DNA from: Paulownia fortunei
Taxonomy: Eukaryota > Streptophyta > Magnoliopsida > Lamiales > Paulowniaceae
Reading direction: 5' to 3'
DNA: 64,000 nucleotides
NCBI GenBank assembly: GCA_019321725.1
Contig: CM033124.1
Location: 9,610,001-9,674,000 of the forward strand
Shown: piece after piece, positions 36,801-49,399 of the stretch
How the letters are laid out: the number at the start of each line of letters is the position of its first letter
Numbering within the stretch: the stretch's first letter is position 1
Notes under the pieces: generated by a model
Database searches by the model: none
Told to the model about the DNA's origin: nothing
Seen by the model: only the letters and a program-made list of their open reading frames with translations
Program-made: the position numbers and the translations under genes

Positions 36801-39800
36801 GTTTTGTGAGAAGATGCAACATTGGTGGAGTGTTCTGAGTTAATGGAATTACTTTCTATAACCCAAATCTTACAGATGTTTTCTTCCATTTGATTATTAT
36901 TTTAGCTCGGATTAGTAATATTTGTGTCTGCTGAAATTATAGTGGTAGATTTTCTTTTTGAGTGGACTACTAATTGAAGAATATGTACATTTTTAATTGA
37001 AGTGTTTATCCCTGTTCTTTACTTTATGATAGTTGCATGGAGAAATAGTACAAAACATTAATACAGGTCTCCTCTACAGTGTAACAAAGTTTCCAATAAA
37101 CTAGACACTAGTTGCATTTATACTTTATTGCAGGTTGGTCGCTTCTTGCAGATTTTTGTAACACTTACGGATGGGAATTGTTTTAGTGTCGCAGGTGGTG
37201 CCACTTACTGTGCTGTTGCATCTCTTAAACTGATGGGATTCCTAGAAGAAGATTTATTGTCTAAAAGTGTTTCCTGTCACATCATCAATGTGCCATTGCT
37301 TCTGGATTGGAGCTTGCAGGTTTATTTTCTCATCTATTTTAGAGGACAACAACTAAATCTATGTCAATGTCGAGAACATAGAACTGAAAATCAGCTCAAA
37401 AAATTATTCGGAGACTTGGAAATTCAGTTCGGTATTGAGTATTCAAACACAGATATAAACAGTTATCTGTGTGTCTATTTAGTCTTTGTAGCTATAAATG
37501 GCAAATCTCTAAAGACTATGCTATCATTTCCTGCCTAATAAAAGCAAGAAAGAAATAAAGAAAGAAATTAAGTTCTTTAATACTTTGGTAAGAAGCCTAT
37601 ATTGAAATAAATAAACGAGTTTCAATTTTTCAACTTTTAATTGATGAAGTAATGGGCCTTATAAAGGACAAACCTTGTTTGAGTTATCAATTTCCTTCTC
37701 ATCTTTGGTACTACACAGAACTTTTTTAGTTGAGTTGGTTTATACATTGTAATTTCAGTCTATTTCATTCTCTCTATTCTTGCAGATGATTAACCAAAAT
37801 TTTTAAGCTAGAAAAGTTATGCTATGCAAAAAGAAAGAAATAAAACATGACAGAAAAACACTCTATTAGGCAGATGTAGATTTCAACAATTTGCTTCTAC
37901 ATTTTTGAAGTTGTGAACCAACTACAATGTTTGGTATTTGGTCTAAATGTTAAGCATCGGGAGCCATGCCTACAATTGTAAGAAGGGCTCCATTTTGAAT
38001 AGAAGAGCGGAGGGAGTGTGTTACATTATGCACAAAGCAGGTTGAATGTTGCACATTGTTTGATTGCTTGGAGTTGAATAGAAATTATTTTTGCACCTTT
38101 TGTGCCAGAAATTTCCCCTGCTGATCTAGATTATTATGATTATTATGTCATCAAACAGATTTTTCTAGATGATTGTTCTCTGGACTGATAAAGAGTGTTT
38201 TCCTAGATATTTTATGTGTTTCTGGTGAATGTTGAATTATTCCCAAGAGACAACTTGGAATAATTCCTCCAGTATACCAAAACCACCAGGTAGAGTGGTG
38301 AATGCATCTGCATTGTTTAACATGTTAGGCATTCTGTCATAAATATGTGACACTTTTAGCTAATCTCTCCTATAGTCATGCCAGGGATATTCTGTATTGT
38401 TAAAAATTTTAGGATAACTCCTAAAAATTTTGATTCCTCCTACATGAGCAGAAGTAACAACACTCCATATTAACCCCAAACTACCTCCCACACTACATGA
38501 ATTTTTCTTTCTACTAAAGTTCTACCATGGTTATTGGCTGCCCCTATATACTCACCATTTTTTCTTGGATTGGTTCCACAAAAGACACAAATACAGTTGA
38601 ACTTGCAAGTGGAAGACCCTTCCATTTTTTTTCTTTTTTTTTTAAAGTGAGTAAGTACGGTGCTATTTATTGAGGTGTGAACAGGGAATGCATTTATTTC
38701 ATGTTTTTTTCTTTTGTCAGAAAGGTTTAAAATAAGGACACAAAGTTTGAAAAAAAATTAACTACATAGTTGTGACTGTAGCTTACATCTTTCTCTGGTT
38801 TTATGTCCAATAATAACTTAAACGCCCTCTATGGATCAAGGATATGCTTCCAATGTAGTTTCTTATAAACTGGCAAACAAGGTCTTTTAATATCAGATTT
38901 CCAATACAACACCAACTTTTCACTTTGGTAAACTCTTCGTGTTAAGATGGCCTATAGCTGCTGTCCACAGAAAGGAGATAAGTTTGTTATGACTGGGTAT
39001 CTTATCTAGGTTCCGAGGAAAAATTTAGCTGATTGAAAAGTTGATGCAGGGAAGATTAGATAGAAAAGCATGCTGATGTTAGGAGGATAGGAGTTGAAGT
39101 CAAACTTGTATTCTTAAAAGCTTTTCTGGGAGAAAAGATTCTGAAATTTTGAAAGAAAGGAAGACTTGGTCCAAAGTATATGACCCAATGTGGGATCACC
39201 TAGATCCATCGCATGTGGTAAATCATGTCTTTAAGTTCAAAGCGATCTAACCTTTGTCAAGTAGTCAATTTAAAAGCCAACATCACAAGTGCTAAGTGAT
39301 TATCTAAATGACCCAATGTTATTTTGATTGAACTTGAAACGACTTAGGTGCAATTATACTGATAATACTCCCATATTGGATGATTATTACATATCCTTTG
39401 ATGAGAAAACATCGCCACACCATTGGCAGACCCTAGAATGACACTTAGACAGGTGGTGAACATGAAAGAAGAAGCTTTGACACATCAATCAACAATTTCC
39501 AGCCCTTAGAGTGACATGTAGACAGGTTTAAACATTTAGAAGAGTTCATGGCATATAACTGGACACATGGGATCCCCTTGAAACAGGTAGATAACATGCA
39601 AAGCATACAAAAGTAGTCTGTGGAAAGTTAGAAGTCACGTGGCAGCCCTAAAGGGATATATGGATAAGTGGAAGGCATGCACTACATCCCAAGGGTGCAA
39701 CTCGTGTCCCAAAAGCAGCAACACTTTGTCACTCATCCTAAGAGGTTGATAAGGCTAAAATTTTCCTACAAATACCAGACTACTGTAGTGGTTTAGTTAC

Positions 39801-42011
39801 AGCTTAAAAGTAGAGAAAACAAAGGGAAGGGAGGGAAGCAATAAGAGAGAAAAGGAGAGTTTGTGAACTAAGCACACTCATTGGTAAAGTAAGAAGCTTT
39901 CTTAATGTTTGGGTTATATAAGGGGTTAGACTGCTAGATATCTTCTTGAACATAAAAAATTGAGGTTTTAGACGGGATTCTAAAACAAACTTTTATTATG
40001 TGCTAATTTTAGTTCTATTTTATACTTGATATTTCTCTAATCCTGACCATCATTCGTAAATGACTATAATACATGGTTATCTTCTCCTACCTGCCACTCT
40101 GTAATGCCATTTTTATATATGAAAGATGGTTAATTCATTTTCACTTGAAATTGTTTTATAAAAACTTGAACTAAGAATGTGAAATACATGAATACTTGTG
40201 ATGCTTAAAAGGTGCATGTGGACTGGACTCACAATTCAGTTTAGGATGGTTCAATATCAGTCAAGAAAGTAATATGCGTTCTGAGTTGGACAATATTCTT
40301 CGCTTTTCTACTTGCTTTGCACCATGAGCAGAGATCCATGGTTAGTTCTGTTTGTAGATTTTGACATATACTCCTGTTGTGAATTCCAGAGAATAATGTA
40401 AGGTATGGTTTGTGAAGGGGGTAGGAGGGAAAAGTAAAAAGGAGCTAGAAGAAGCTAGGTGTTTTTACCCGTATGCTCTTAGTGTAATATGCCACTGTGC
40501 TCACTTTTATGCCATGATGTTGAAAATGATCTTAGTACATGCCTTACTTCCATGATGATACTCACATATGCATGCCTATTTTGATATTAAGTTGTGCCTT
40601 GGTCAGCCACTTTTCCCTTTATTAACTGTACTCAGGGGAAGTCAGTGACATGATAATTAAATGAGCTGATGCAGGTTATATAGAAATTGCCATTTCCTTT
40701 GTTGTTTCATACCTTGCCCGTGCAACTGGATTTGCTTGTGATCTTTATGATGGAAGAGTTTGAGAATGTGAATCTGTGATGTATCTCAGTTTTGATATTG
40801 GAACTATATAATGGCTGGAGATCTCAGGCTGAAGATTTGGAATTGTCATAATAAAATCACTAGTTTCTAAGCAGACCCAAACTGAGCTAGCTTTTAGTCA
40901 TAATTTTTAGGTTTGTTTCCATCTTTATTTGGTCTTTGACTGAGTTTCAATTGAGCTTCAATTAAATTTCTGATTTGAGCAAAGTTGACTTAGTTGGGTT
41001 AAATATGAATTTTCAAATGAACATGTTTATCCTCATTCAGTTAACAGATACCTCCATAATTAACCCTTTTGCTCTATTTTGTACCATCGTCATCTTATGT
41101 AATTGGGTCATTTTGTCTCATGAGGGAACCTATATGGCTGTGTTACAGAGGCAGGCACTAGATGGCGGATTTCAAGGTAGAGCCAACAAGCCAACTGATA
41201 CATGTTATGCCTTTTGGTATGTTTGAGTGATCCTTTTGTAGGTTTATTTTAATTTATTTTACTTTGTCTTTTAACTTTTAAGTAGCATTATTTTACCTCT
41301 GTAGGGTTGGAGGAGTTCTAAGGATCTTACGAGCAGATAAATTCATCGACGAGAGAGCATTACGTGGATTTTTGTTAACTTGTCAATCTGAGGTGCTTTT
41401 GTTTCTTCTTTCAGCTTTAGTGGCCAATAATTGTACTATTTCATACTATCATGTTAATGATGATTTTAGGTTCTAAACAAGTAGACATTGAAATGCATAA
41501 TTTGGAGTTTCTTTTTGCCCCATAACTCAGTTTCTCATTAGTGAAAACCACAAACTTGCACATGGACAAGTAACTACATGCAATATTAATCTATTGACCT
41601 TATGACTCGTTTATTTCTGGAATATATGGACTGAGAGTTTATAGATAAGTATAAATCTTCTTCACTCGTAATTATTGGCGGACATATACTCCTAGGATGC
41701 TTAAAGAGACAAAGCGGTATTCCTTATTGAGAAGTAATGTTGGAAGAGATTTTGCTCATTTTTTTTTTCTTTTGATTTCCTGCCTGTTAGTTTTGATTTT
41801 CTGATTAAAATATCTCTTGTTTCAAAAGTTATCTCTTCACTATCTTTTTTTCTTGTGCCAGTATGGTGGTTTCAGTAAATTCCCAAGGTTGCTGCCAGAT
41901 CTTTACCACTCTTATTATGGATTTTGTGCATTTAGTCTTTTGAAGGAACCTGGTCTCAACTCTTTATGTGTTGAACTGGGTATAACTGATGTTGCTGCAA
42001 TTGGACTCTGA
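30887..42011 (+). CDS. GGB: protein geranylgeranyltransferase type I beta subunit
   Basis: Eleven GT-AG exons join in phase to 356 codons: 30887-31072, 32523-32598, 32700-32758, 32872-33011, 35948-36003, 36064-36140, 36289-36334, 37195-37319, 41149-41216, 41305-41392 and 41862-42011 (TGA at 42009). The protein is a cytosolic prenyltransferase subunit that works with the shared alpha subunit to attach geranylgeranyl to CaaX proteins ending in Leu, such as ROP GTPases. Visible motifs: NGSHLASTYCALAILK, MPIHTGGETDLRF, QSYDGGFGLIPGSESHGG, DGGFQGR, TDTCYAFW, YGGFSKFP and DLYHSYYG. Predicted zinc ligands are Asp272, Cys274 and His323, all present. Gly-rich helix-turn repeats of the alpha/alpha barrel recur throughout. 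The length fits plant family members (about 350-375). A Ser stands where plants usually have Cys in the LLDW-x-LQ block. Intron 5 is only 60 bp; introns 4 and 8 are 2.9 and 3.8 kb. Confidence 0.95.
31073..32522 (+). other. intron 1 of GGB
   Basis: A 1450-bp intron. It contains open frames on both strands near 31829-32312, none with a recognisable domain, and AT-rich sequence with a T-run at about 31540. Confidence 0.7.
33012..35947 (+). other. intron 4 of GGB
   Basis: A 2936-bp intron. At about 33965-34140 there are GCCTCCATCCAGACATG and TTTTGGAACGTCCAAAG, which look like the decayed CTCCCTCC...GGACGGAG ends of a Stowaway-type MITE. A C-rich block lies at 35210-35300. No gene is supported. 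Confidence 0.6.
33965..34140. mobile_element. Stowaway-like MITE remnant
   Basis: The left side resembles CTCCCTCC-type Stowaway ends (TGCCTCCATCC) and the right side GGAACGTCCAAAGAAGAC. The similarity is loose and no TA duplication is certain. Confidence 0.3.
37320..41148 (+). other. intron 8 of GGB
   Basis: A 3829-bp intron, the largest in this gene. It holds a possible Stowaway-like end (CGGAGGGAGTG at about 38009), a degenerate repeat block at 39420-39720 that resembles an LTR segment, and AT-rich sequence. No gene is supported inside. Confidence 0.7.
39420..39720. repeat. degenerate tandem repeats, about 70-85 bp units
   Basis: Four loosely matching units share a CCCTAGAGTGACA-TAGACAGGT-GAACATGC outline (for example at about 39430, 39507, 39575 and 39645). 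Such blocks occur in LTRs of plant Ty3 elements. No element ends were found, so it may be part of a solo LTR spanning roughly 39180-39990. Confidence 0.45.
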
Positions 42012-42660
42012 TGGACCCACTTGCTGTTCCTAAGTTTTATGGGTCAGACTTCATTGTTGTGATACATGATTACACCGGGTAAAGGAGAATATTCTGTTCA
42101 ACGATATTAATAGAACTATTGAAACAAAATTCTGCTGAAAAACACGTACATGTACCTAGGTTTCATTTTTCTTTTTCCTTGATTTGATTTATATTGCTGC
42201 TGCATTGTCATATTTCTTGACTTTGCCTTGATCATTCAAACAAATTGGTGAGACATCTGTTGGGATTTAAAGTTAAAAATTTGAAGGATAGGAAGTTTGC
42301 AATAACTACCATAAGGATTCCATCACCAACTTGTTCTATCTTGTAGTTTGTTGACTTTAATGTTCTTTTTGTAAGAGAGAATTATTCTGTTATCACCCAA
42401 TCATGCCAGACTGTTGTTATCACACTGATTCTCTTATAGCTGAGTTTGCGCTGAGGACAGATTCTGGTATTTTTGATATATTATTAGTTCAAATGGGGAA
42501 AATGCCACGGAATCATTTCCATTCAGCTTTGATTTGGTTTTCCGGGGCACGCAAATTCTCTTTGGCTGTAAGCTTTTCTTTTGTATGAATCGATCTTATT
42601 TCATTCCAATTCTTGCCCTATACCTCTTAAGGAAAATATCAAATTGGATCCCAAATTGAT
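42012..42660. other. 3' flank of GGB
   Basis: Includes the 3' untranslated region of GGB. No frame or repeat is recognised up to the LTR at 42661. Confidence 0.5.
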
Positions 42661-42811
42661 GGGTTAGTGTGAGCACTCAGAAATTTTAGTTGCATTTTTG
42701 GCCAATTGTGTGGCCTAGTTTCAAAACCAGTAAGATTTGGGTTAGTGTGAGCACTCAGAAATTTTAGTTGCATTTTTGGCCAATTGTGTGGCCTAGTTTC
42801 AAAACCAGTAA
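42661..42811. repeat. 78-bp tandem duplication
   Basis: The unit starting GGGTTAGTGTGAGCACTC occurs at 42661 and 42739. The two copies are almost identical, through AAAACCAGTAA. Confidence 0.9.
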
Positions 42812-43158
42812 ACTTTCCCACGATCTCACACATCCTCGTGTTTGATTTAGTTTGAGTAAATTTACAGCAAGTCCACAAGCACGCACACAATGTAGAAAGT
42901 AAAGGCAATATGAAATGTACAGGCAATTCAAGTTACAAAACAATGATTGCCCAAGGATTGCACACACTGTAGACATGGTGCAACCTATTGGTATGCATAT
43001 TTATAGCATTATAAAGGCTGAGGAGACGTCCCCCATTGTTAGGAACATGGCCAATAAAGTTTCCATAGGTGTTGGTGATTTTTCTGATTAGCTTGCCATG
43101 TGTTGGGCAGTTGTCTACATAGGAATAGTCGTTAACCACCCATACGTGCATAGCACAC

Positions 43159-43272
43159 GCTAATTGCCACATTTCCCTTTAAGCAAGTCTTGCTTCGGGC
43201 TAAAGCTACCCATCAGCTAATTGCCGCATTTCCCTTTAAGCAAGCCTTGCTTCGGGCTAAAGCCACCCATCA
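43159..43272. repeat. 57-bp tandem duplication
   Basis: The unit starting GCTAATTGCC occurs at 43159 and 43216 and runs to ACCCATCA. Only about three bases differ. Confidence 0.9.
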
Positions 43273-43329
43273 GTCTATGTGCGTTATAATATACCCGTCG
43301 GTTTGTACGTATGCGTCTGTGCGTTTGTT

Positions 43330-43753
43330 TTAATACTTTGCGTCACCAGTAAAACATACTGGTAATGAGACCTTTTTCTTCGTCAGGGATCTTGGTTGCC
43401 TGAAAGTATGCCCCCATGTCCATAGAAAAATTTCCAATTCTTCGGCACTTCTCTTGTAGCCAAAGGGTTTTGGCTCGGGGACCTTCAACTTGGAACCAAG
43501 GGGCCTCTCATTTGACACCCCACTTCCAACAACCTGCTTCAAGATGCCTACTCCACGTTCAAGGCATAATTTTTTTTAAATGTGTGGCATCATAATGAAC
43601 ACCCAAATCTACTATTGAAATATTCCTTCCTTCCATGAATTCCGGTAACTTGCCCACTGACTTCCGCAAATTCTTAATCGTTGTTCTAGTCTTGAATTTG
43701 TCGGAAGATTGCCACCACGAGAGACGTGGGTGGCCATCCACGCAAGTCCTCAC
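43330..43753 (-). pseudogene. Ty3 gag N-terminal fragment
   Basis: The minus frame at 43330-43542 has KLKVPEPKPFG then KRSAEELEIFLW and FTGDAK, close to the gag entry block KVPEPK...ELENFLW...YLTDDAK of plant Ty3 elements. An upstream frame (43559-43753) is charged and matches the preceding gag part less clearly. The frame stops where the LTR sequence begins. Confidence 0.75.
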
Positions 43754-43844
43754 TCCTCAGCCATCTGTATTCTTGCCTAGGCAACAACACGATCAAGCAA
43801 GTTGTCTACTTAACTCAAACACACGAAGTCACAACCCCATTGGG

Positions 43845-43858
43845 CTTTGATACCATCA
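43845..43858 (-). other. primer binding site, tRNA-Met type
   Basis: The minus strand reads TGGTATCAAAGCCC, one change from the TGGTATCAGAGC initiator-Met site, directly at the inner edge of the right LTR. Confidence 0.7.
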
Positions 43859-43859
43859 T

Positions 43860-44541
43860 AGGGGTTCAAATTCACATGAAATTTTTGTTGAATTTATGGC
43901 TCACTATGTAGTTTGGTTTCCTCTCAAAATCAGTAAGCCTTCCCACAATCTCAAACACGATCTTGTTTGATTTAGTTTGAGTGAATTTACAGCAAGCCTA
44001 CATGCACGCACGCAATGCAAAATGTAAAGGCAACATGAAATTTACAGGCAATATCCTAACCTTACATTCATTCCTCAATTTACAGTACAAGGATTGGCCA
44101 AGGTTTGCGCACACTCTAGACAAAACGTGCAACTCATGGACGTGTATTTATAGCATTATAAAGGTTGTAGTGGAAATCCCCAATGCTAGGAACACGACCA
44201 ATCAAGTGCGGACATATGTCAACGATTTTTCTAGCAGCTCGCCATGTGTTAGGCAGTTGTCTGGATAGGAATAACACCGACCACACATGCCTTTGCCTCT
44301 AAGCAACCTTGCTCTGCGCCAATGCTACCAGTCAGTCTGCGAGCATGCTATAACAAACTTGCCAGTCTGTGCATGTGTATCTGTATGTTCCCGCACCGAG
44401 TCGCAACATTCTACTATTTCTTACACGTCGCCTACTTGATGTCGGGTACTAACATGTGCATTTGCCCCCTCCACTCGGTGCTCAACACATCGCTGACACA
44501 ACACATGCAATAAGGTCTGCCCCTGCCCGCCCAACTCAACA
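43860..44541 (-). repeat. 5' LTR of the deleted Ty3 element
   Basis: Reads on the minus strand from TGTTGAGTTGGGCGG (44541 side) to the primer site. It corresponds to the left repeat but lacks that copy's tandem duplications and extends further outward. Confidence 0.65.
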
Positions 44542-45119
44542 TTACTACCTGATAGAATAAGATTGGACTTAGGTTGACCCAAGGTCAAGCCATGATGCAC
44601 CCCATTAGACTATCTTGAGATATGGCTGGGGACCATGAACTGCCAAATAGACCTGAGTTCTGACTTGGCCATAATCGGCTCGTGGTTAATGGTCCGAAAA
44701 CCGTTGACAATGGGTTGGTGGATCCACCCTTAACCGACCCTTGAGTCCAAGGGCCGATTAAGGGTTGGGGTTTACCAAACCTGTTGAATTGTCGGGTTCA
44801 ATCCAATGGTTCAACAACCCTAAATCGCCGAATCCAACCCGATAGTTCAATTTTTATATTTTTTGATGATTAACGGTCTAGATTTCTAGACTGTTGATCA
44901 TCAATGACCACTACCAAGTTCAAGCAGCAGAGGTAAGAAAAAAATGTTTTCTTCCAACTTTAGTTTAATACTTACGCTCAACGTGAATTATGAAGTGAGA
45001 ATAAGTGATAATGAGCAACATTCGAGCTACTTCTACTCTAAAATCTTTTATTTTTGTCAAATATTTTAAGAAGTTAAAACTTTCGTTTGGAGAGATGCGA
45101 ACAAAATGTAAGTATTACT

Positions 45120-46950
45120 CTCAATCATATAAATTTTAATTCGGAGGTTGTTATGGATCATTGACAAGACATATAGAGAAAAAAAATCTCGTTGAATATG
45201 GAATTGACCATTTTCAAACTCAAATCCCGGCGTACTCGTCTTCTGGTGGAGGTAGCGATTATAATTTATTTAAATATTTCGATATTAATTGTAAAAAAAG
45301 ATTACCTAAATTTATTGCCGTTGAACATTTTTCTTTTAGTTTTGATAATAAATTAATTTTTCAAATTTTTTGTTTAATATGTTTTATTACTAAACGTATT
45401 CCACGCACCATACTCTCACGCATAGTAATTTTTTTTTATACGTAAAGGTAAAAAAGACTTAATGTATTTGTTAATGTAAATAATAAATTTTTTTATATTC
45501 TAATATTTAGAGTGACTATTGACAAACTCATTCATATATGGGTATTACTTGCCAGAATCATCAATCCAAAAAAGTTACATGCATATGGAGTGTTCAATGA
45601 AGTGCATGCAATAGAGAATATTTCTCAAATGATATTATTAGTATTAGAAGAATATAATTTAATTACTGATTTTTTTTAATATTATTTCACAACGCTAGTT
45701 CACATGCTGCTAGTATTGGGGATCTTAAAATTATATATGAGTCATCAATTGGTGGTAAATTTTTTTATATTAGATGTATATGTCACGTTTTAAATTTGTG
45801 TGTACAAGATGAATTAAAATATTTAGAATTACAACTTAAGCCTATTAAGCAAATAATTTCTTCCAAAGTTACAAAATAATGGGCTAAATTTTGCAAGATC
45901 AATGGTATGAGATTTAAAAGATTTCCACGGGATGTTTCAACTCACTGGAATTCAACATATTTATTATTACAATAGTCTTTTTATTATAAAGAATTACTAA
46001 TGTATATTTTTTATGCAAAATGTTAATATTGTGCATTTGTTTCCAAACCAATTGGTAATATGTGAAAAATTTGTAATATTTTTAAAAAAAATTAATGATA
46101 CCACCTTACAATTATCGAGAGTTTATTACCCAATTGCCTATTTAGTATTAATTAATTATTATAATATTTCAACAGTTTTAAATGAATATTTTAATAATTT
46201 TTTTTTAAATATTGTGTTGAAGCAATGAAAACTAAATGGGAAAATATTTTTTTTGAACATTTCAGAAATTAATTTAGTTGTTATTGTTTTTGACCATATG
46301 CTTAAATTGGATGGTTTATAAGACTTGTCAACAATGTATTATGATGCTTCGATTCCTATTAAAAATTACTATTCCCGTAATCAAGCATTAATTGTACATA
46401 ATATTCTAATAGTATAAAGTATGGGGATAAGGTACTCAACTTGAAATTCAAAAAACTAATAGTGGTAGTAGTAGTTTAAATGATTTTTATAATGACTATA
46501 GTTTAAAGTATGGGGAACAAGTTACTCAATTTGAAACCCATAATTCTAGTAGTAGTAGTTATAAACTTACTAATACAACTATTATTTAAAGAAATTTTTT
46601 ATAATAACCCCTAAACTATTTTTCAAATTATATATAAAATAGTGGACATTGAATGTGCAACTAAAGTGCATTCATATTAGTAAGTAGATATATTTGTTAT
46701 CCAATAATTTGGATATACTTATTTTATTACAGTTAGAAAGATACATATCTTTATCTAAAACAGTCCCATATTTGTCTAAAATCCAAGATAAATTAGTTTA
46801 TGTTTTAGTTTTAATTCCAGTACTCACAAGAAATATTATGAATGCTCTTTGAAGCAGTGAATAGGCCATTTCAATGATCCTAGTGGCCAACATGTAGCAG
46901 CACCACGTCAAATACAAATTAATTATTGGAATAGAAGATCTGAGTGGTAT
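45120..46950 (+). pseudogene. hAT transposase remnant
   Basis: The + strand pieces follow the hAT order. The BED zinc-finger end is at about 45105-45190, with SLTRHIEKKN, but the second Cys of the C-x-x-C pair is lost. The catalytic region at about 45730-45970 has FYIRCICHVLNLCVQDEL and PRDVSTHWNSTYLLL, both hallmark blocks. Further parts are at 46013-46228 and 46200-46420, with STVLNEYF-like and TKWENIFFEHF pieces. A weak C-terminal dimerisation part, LSKIQDKLVYVL, lies at about 46770. Many stops and frameshifts make it non-functional. Confidence 0.8.
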
Positions 46951-47310
46951 AATTTTTATTTTAATTAAAATATACAAGCTAATTTGAAATTTAGTGTTGT
47001 ATTAATGTTGTAAGTTGAATGAATTAGTTTTCAATACAATATTGGATAAATTATATGATATACTTAAGAATATTCACTAATATCAAACAACATAATAAGT
47101 ACAAATGTGATTTAAAAGTTTAAAAATATTAAAATTACATAAAAAAATAATAATAAATCAGTCAAAAATTAAATAATTTGACTTAGTATTATAGCAAACT
47201 ATATAATTTATAAATAAAATGCATCAAATTGATCAGCCACATATATGTTGTTTTAATTTTTTTCTTTCAGAAATTGAAATTAGTTCACCATAATTAAAAA
47301 CAGTAATTTG

Positions 47311-47335
47311 CCCCCCCCCCCCCCCCCCCCCCCCC
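47311..47335. repeat. homopolymer run of 25 C
   Basis: Twenty-five uninterrupted C in an AT-rich setting. Its exact length in the genome may differ because such runs are hard to sequence. Confidence 0.85.
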
Positions 47336-48060
47336 AACATTTCACATTTTAAGGCGGACATTAAGTTTTTAATGATCTTTGTTGCAAGAAAAAAGTTTTT
47401 ACGGGTCCATTTTGAAATATAGAGACCAAAACTGTAACACCCCAAATCTCATGAGATCAAAAATGACATTTGGCCTATTATAATGTAAATTTCAGTGGTA
47501 AAATTTTTTCCCTTCACAAGAAAGTTAAAAGGGTAAAAGCAAACAAATGACTTGAAAAAAGGTTGTTCATTGCAACCTACCTTTCGTTTCCATCTAATCC
47601 CATGTGAGCATCTCTCGATCTATGCGACCTTTTCCCACCATAGAATTAGACAAAGAACACTTGTGTTTTCTCAGCCTTTTACTATTTGTTTCATAGCAGG
47701 AGGTGAACAAGCTACTCCCTGAGATAAGAAACATAAAAAAGATAAAAAGATAAAAGAATTATGTTGGTTTTAATTATTCTACACCCTAAAGAGATACATA
47801 GGCAATTTAAATTTAAATTTAAACTATTTTTTTTTTAATTTGTAGAGTTAAATTTTAGTTATTAATATTTTTTTTCAAATTTAACTTCAAATTGGCCTGG
47901 AATTGCCGGTTCTTGAACCGACCCTTAACTGAAATATGCCGGTTAAGATTAAGGGTCGAGAAATCCCAACCCTTAAATCGGACAGTTCATGAATCGGACC
48001 CAACGATTCATGAATCGTGGGCAACTCTACCGCGAGACGGATTGGGCCTCCAAGCACCCA

Positions 48061-48952
48061 TTAGAAGAAAAACTAATAGCAGTAGAAATTGAAAAATTGA
48101 TGAATCAAACCTATCTTACATCAACATCTAGACATCATATTAATCTCCCATTTGTTCCTATGTAATCCCTGTTATGTCTAGTTTTATTCCCAAATCCAAA
48201 CTCATTTTATGTTTTTTGGATCACTTGACGGATACACGACGTTGACATCCTACTATACTATTCGAAACCCGTGCATTATAGATATCACTAGATGGCTCGC
48301 TAATCAGCCACTGTGCAACCCATATCTGGAACCTATATATGTAAAATATGTATCACAATAATATGTCATGTGCTCTCAAGTAACCACTCGTATTATGACA
48401 CCAACTATTAATTAATTTTGCTGCGCACTATGCTAAGCACCCATCGCCCTGTGGGTATACAAGTCTGCCATGTTAAACTACCCAATGCTCTAATAAGCTA
48501 ACATCAATCGTCTTTAGTTCTACTAGTAATTGTTTTATTTCCTATTAATATTTTATAAAATATGAAACCATGTTTGGTAATTGATTCTTTGGGAGAACAT
48601 AGTTTTCCGGACTAGTATTTAGTTGTTATCTTGACCAGTCAATTTCATGATACTCCTATGTTTTGCTAAAAGAAACCCATATGCTAACAAAAAAAGTAGC
48701 AAAAAATCAATCCTAAATTATGTTTGGCTACTGTTCCGTTAAAGTTTGGTTTGAAATGCTTGTTGTACCCTCTTTTTGTAATATATTATTTGTCATTCTT
48801 AACAGCCGTTATAAAGAGTTTACGAAAATCGTTGGACCTTATTCAAAGTTAGCACCTACTTGATTTTATTTGATGGAGATGAAACAATCCAGATAATAAT
48901 AATTTCCAATACACATTATACATATACATATAAATTAAAAGACAAACTAATG

Positions 48953-48987
<35 letters not shown>

Positions 48988-49399
48988 TACATTGTGTATA
49001 TAAGAAGAAGAAAAAGGTGCACACCGACTTCTGATTCAAATTAATCATCTAGTATGCAGTTTTTTTTGCTTTTAATAAGTGTTAAATTTTAGAAAAAGTG
49101 AAAAACAATTGAAAGTTATAAATTGATAATGTTTGCAAATTGTTGTTGAATAGTAGAATAAGTTAAAAAAGACTATTTGGTTAAAAAATTGTAAAAATAG
49201 ATCTAACTTGCTTTTTTTATGTGTAAAAGTTTAAATTGTTCTTGAACTTTGAAATAATAATTTATTTTTGAAGTTTGATCAATAAATTAAATTAAATTAA
49301 ATTATTTATACATATTATATACATAAAAATAATAACTATAATAATAAGTATAATGTTTATGTATAAATAATTAATGTATTCTAATAAATTATTTAAAAT
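48061..49399. other. gene-free AT-rich stretch with (AT)14
   Basis: No gene is supported. A perfect (AT)14 lies at 48957-48984. A T-rich and A-rich zone follows. Confidence 0.6.
48957..48984. repeat. (AT)14 microsatellite
   Basis: Fourteen perfect AT units. Confidence 0.95.

Larger units (their letters stand above)
42661..43328 (-). repeat. 3' LTR, truncated, with internal duplications
   Basis: Matches 43860-44391 in order, for example TTTGATTTAGTTTGAGT, TTTATAGCATTATAAAGG and GCCATGTGTTGGGCAGTTGTCT. Two tandem duplications enlarge it: 78 bp (42661-42811) and 57 bp (43159-43272). Confidence 0.75.
42661..44541 (-). mobile_element. internally deleted Ty3/gypsy element with gag piece
   Basis: Related direct repeats at 42661-43328 and 43860-44541 flank about 530 bp. 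A primer-site-like TGGTATCAAAGCCC (minus strand, about 43845-43858) adjoins the right repeat, so the element reads on the minus strand. The internal part contains the beginning of a Ty3 gag and nothing else. The right LTR has about 150 bp more at its outer end than the left one, so I infer that one deletion removed the rest of gag, all of pol, the polypurine tract and the first part of the 3' LTR. Confidence 0.7.
44640..48060 (+). mobile_element. hAT transposon, decayed
   Basis: A transposase remnant (45120-46950) sits between two related, oppositely arranged GC-richer zones: 44690-44850, with CCCTTAACCGACCC and GATTAAGGGTTGG, and 47890-48050, with CCGACCCTTAA and TTAAGATTAAGGG. Such subterminal repeats with hAT transposase suggest one element of about 3.4 kb. 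Exact terminal repeats and the 8-bp duplication were not resolved, so the limits are approximate. Confidence 0.6.
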
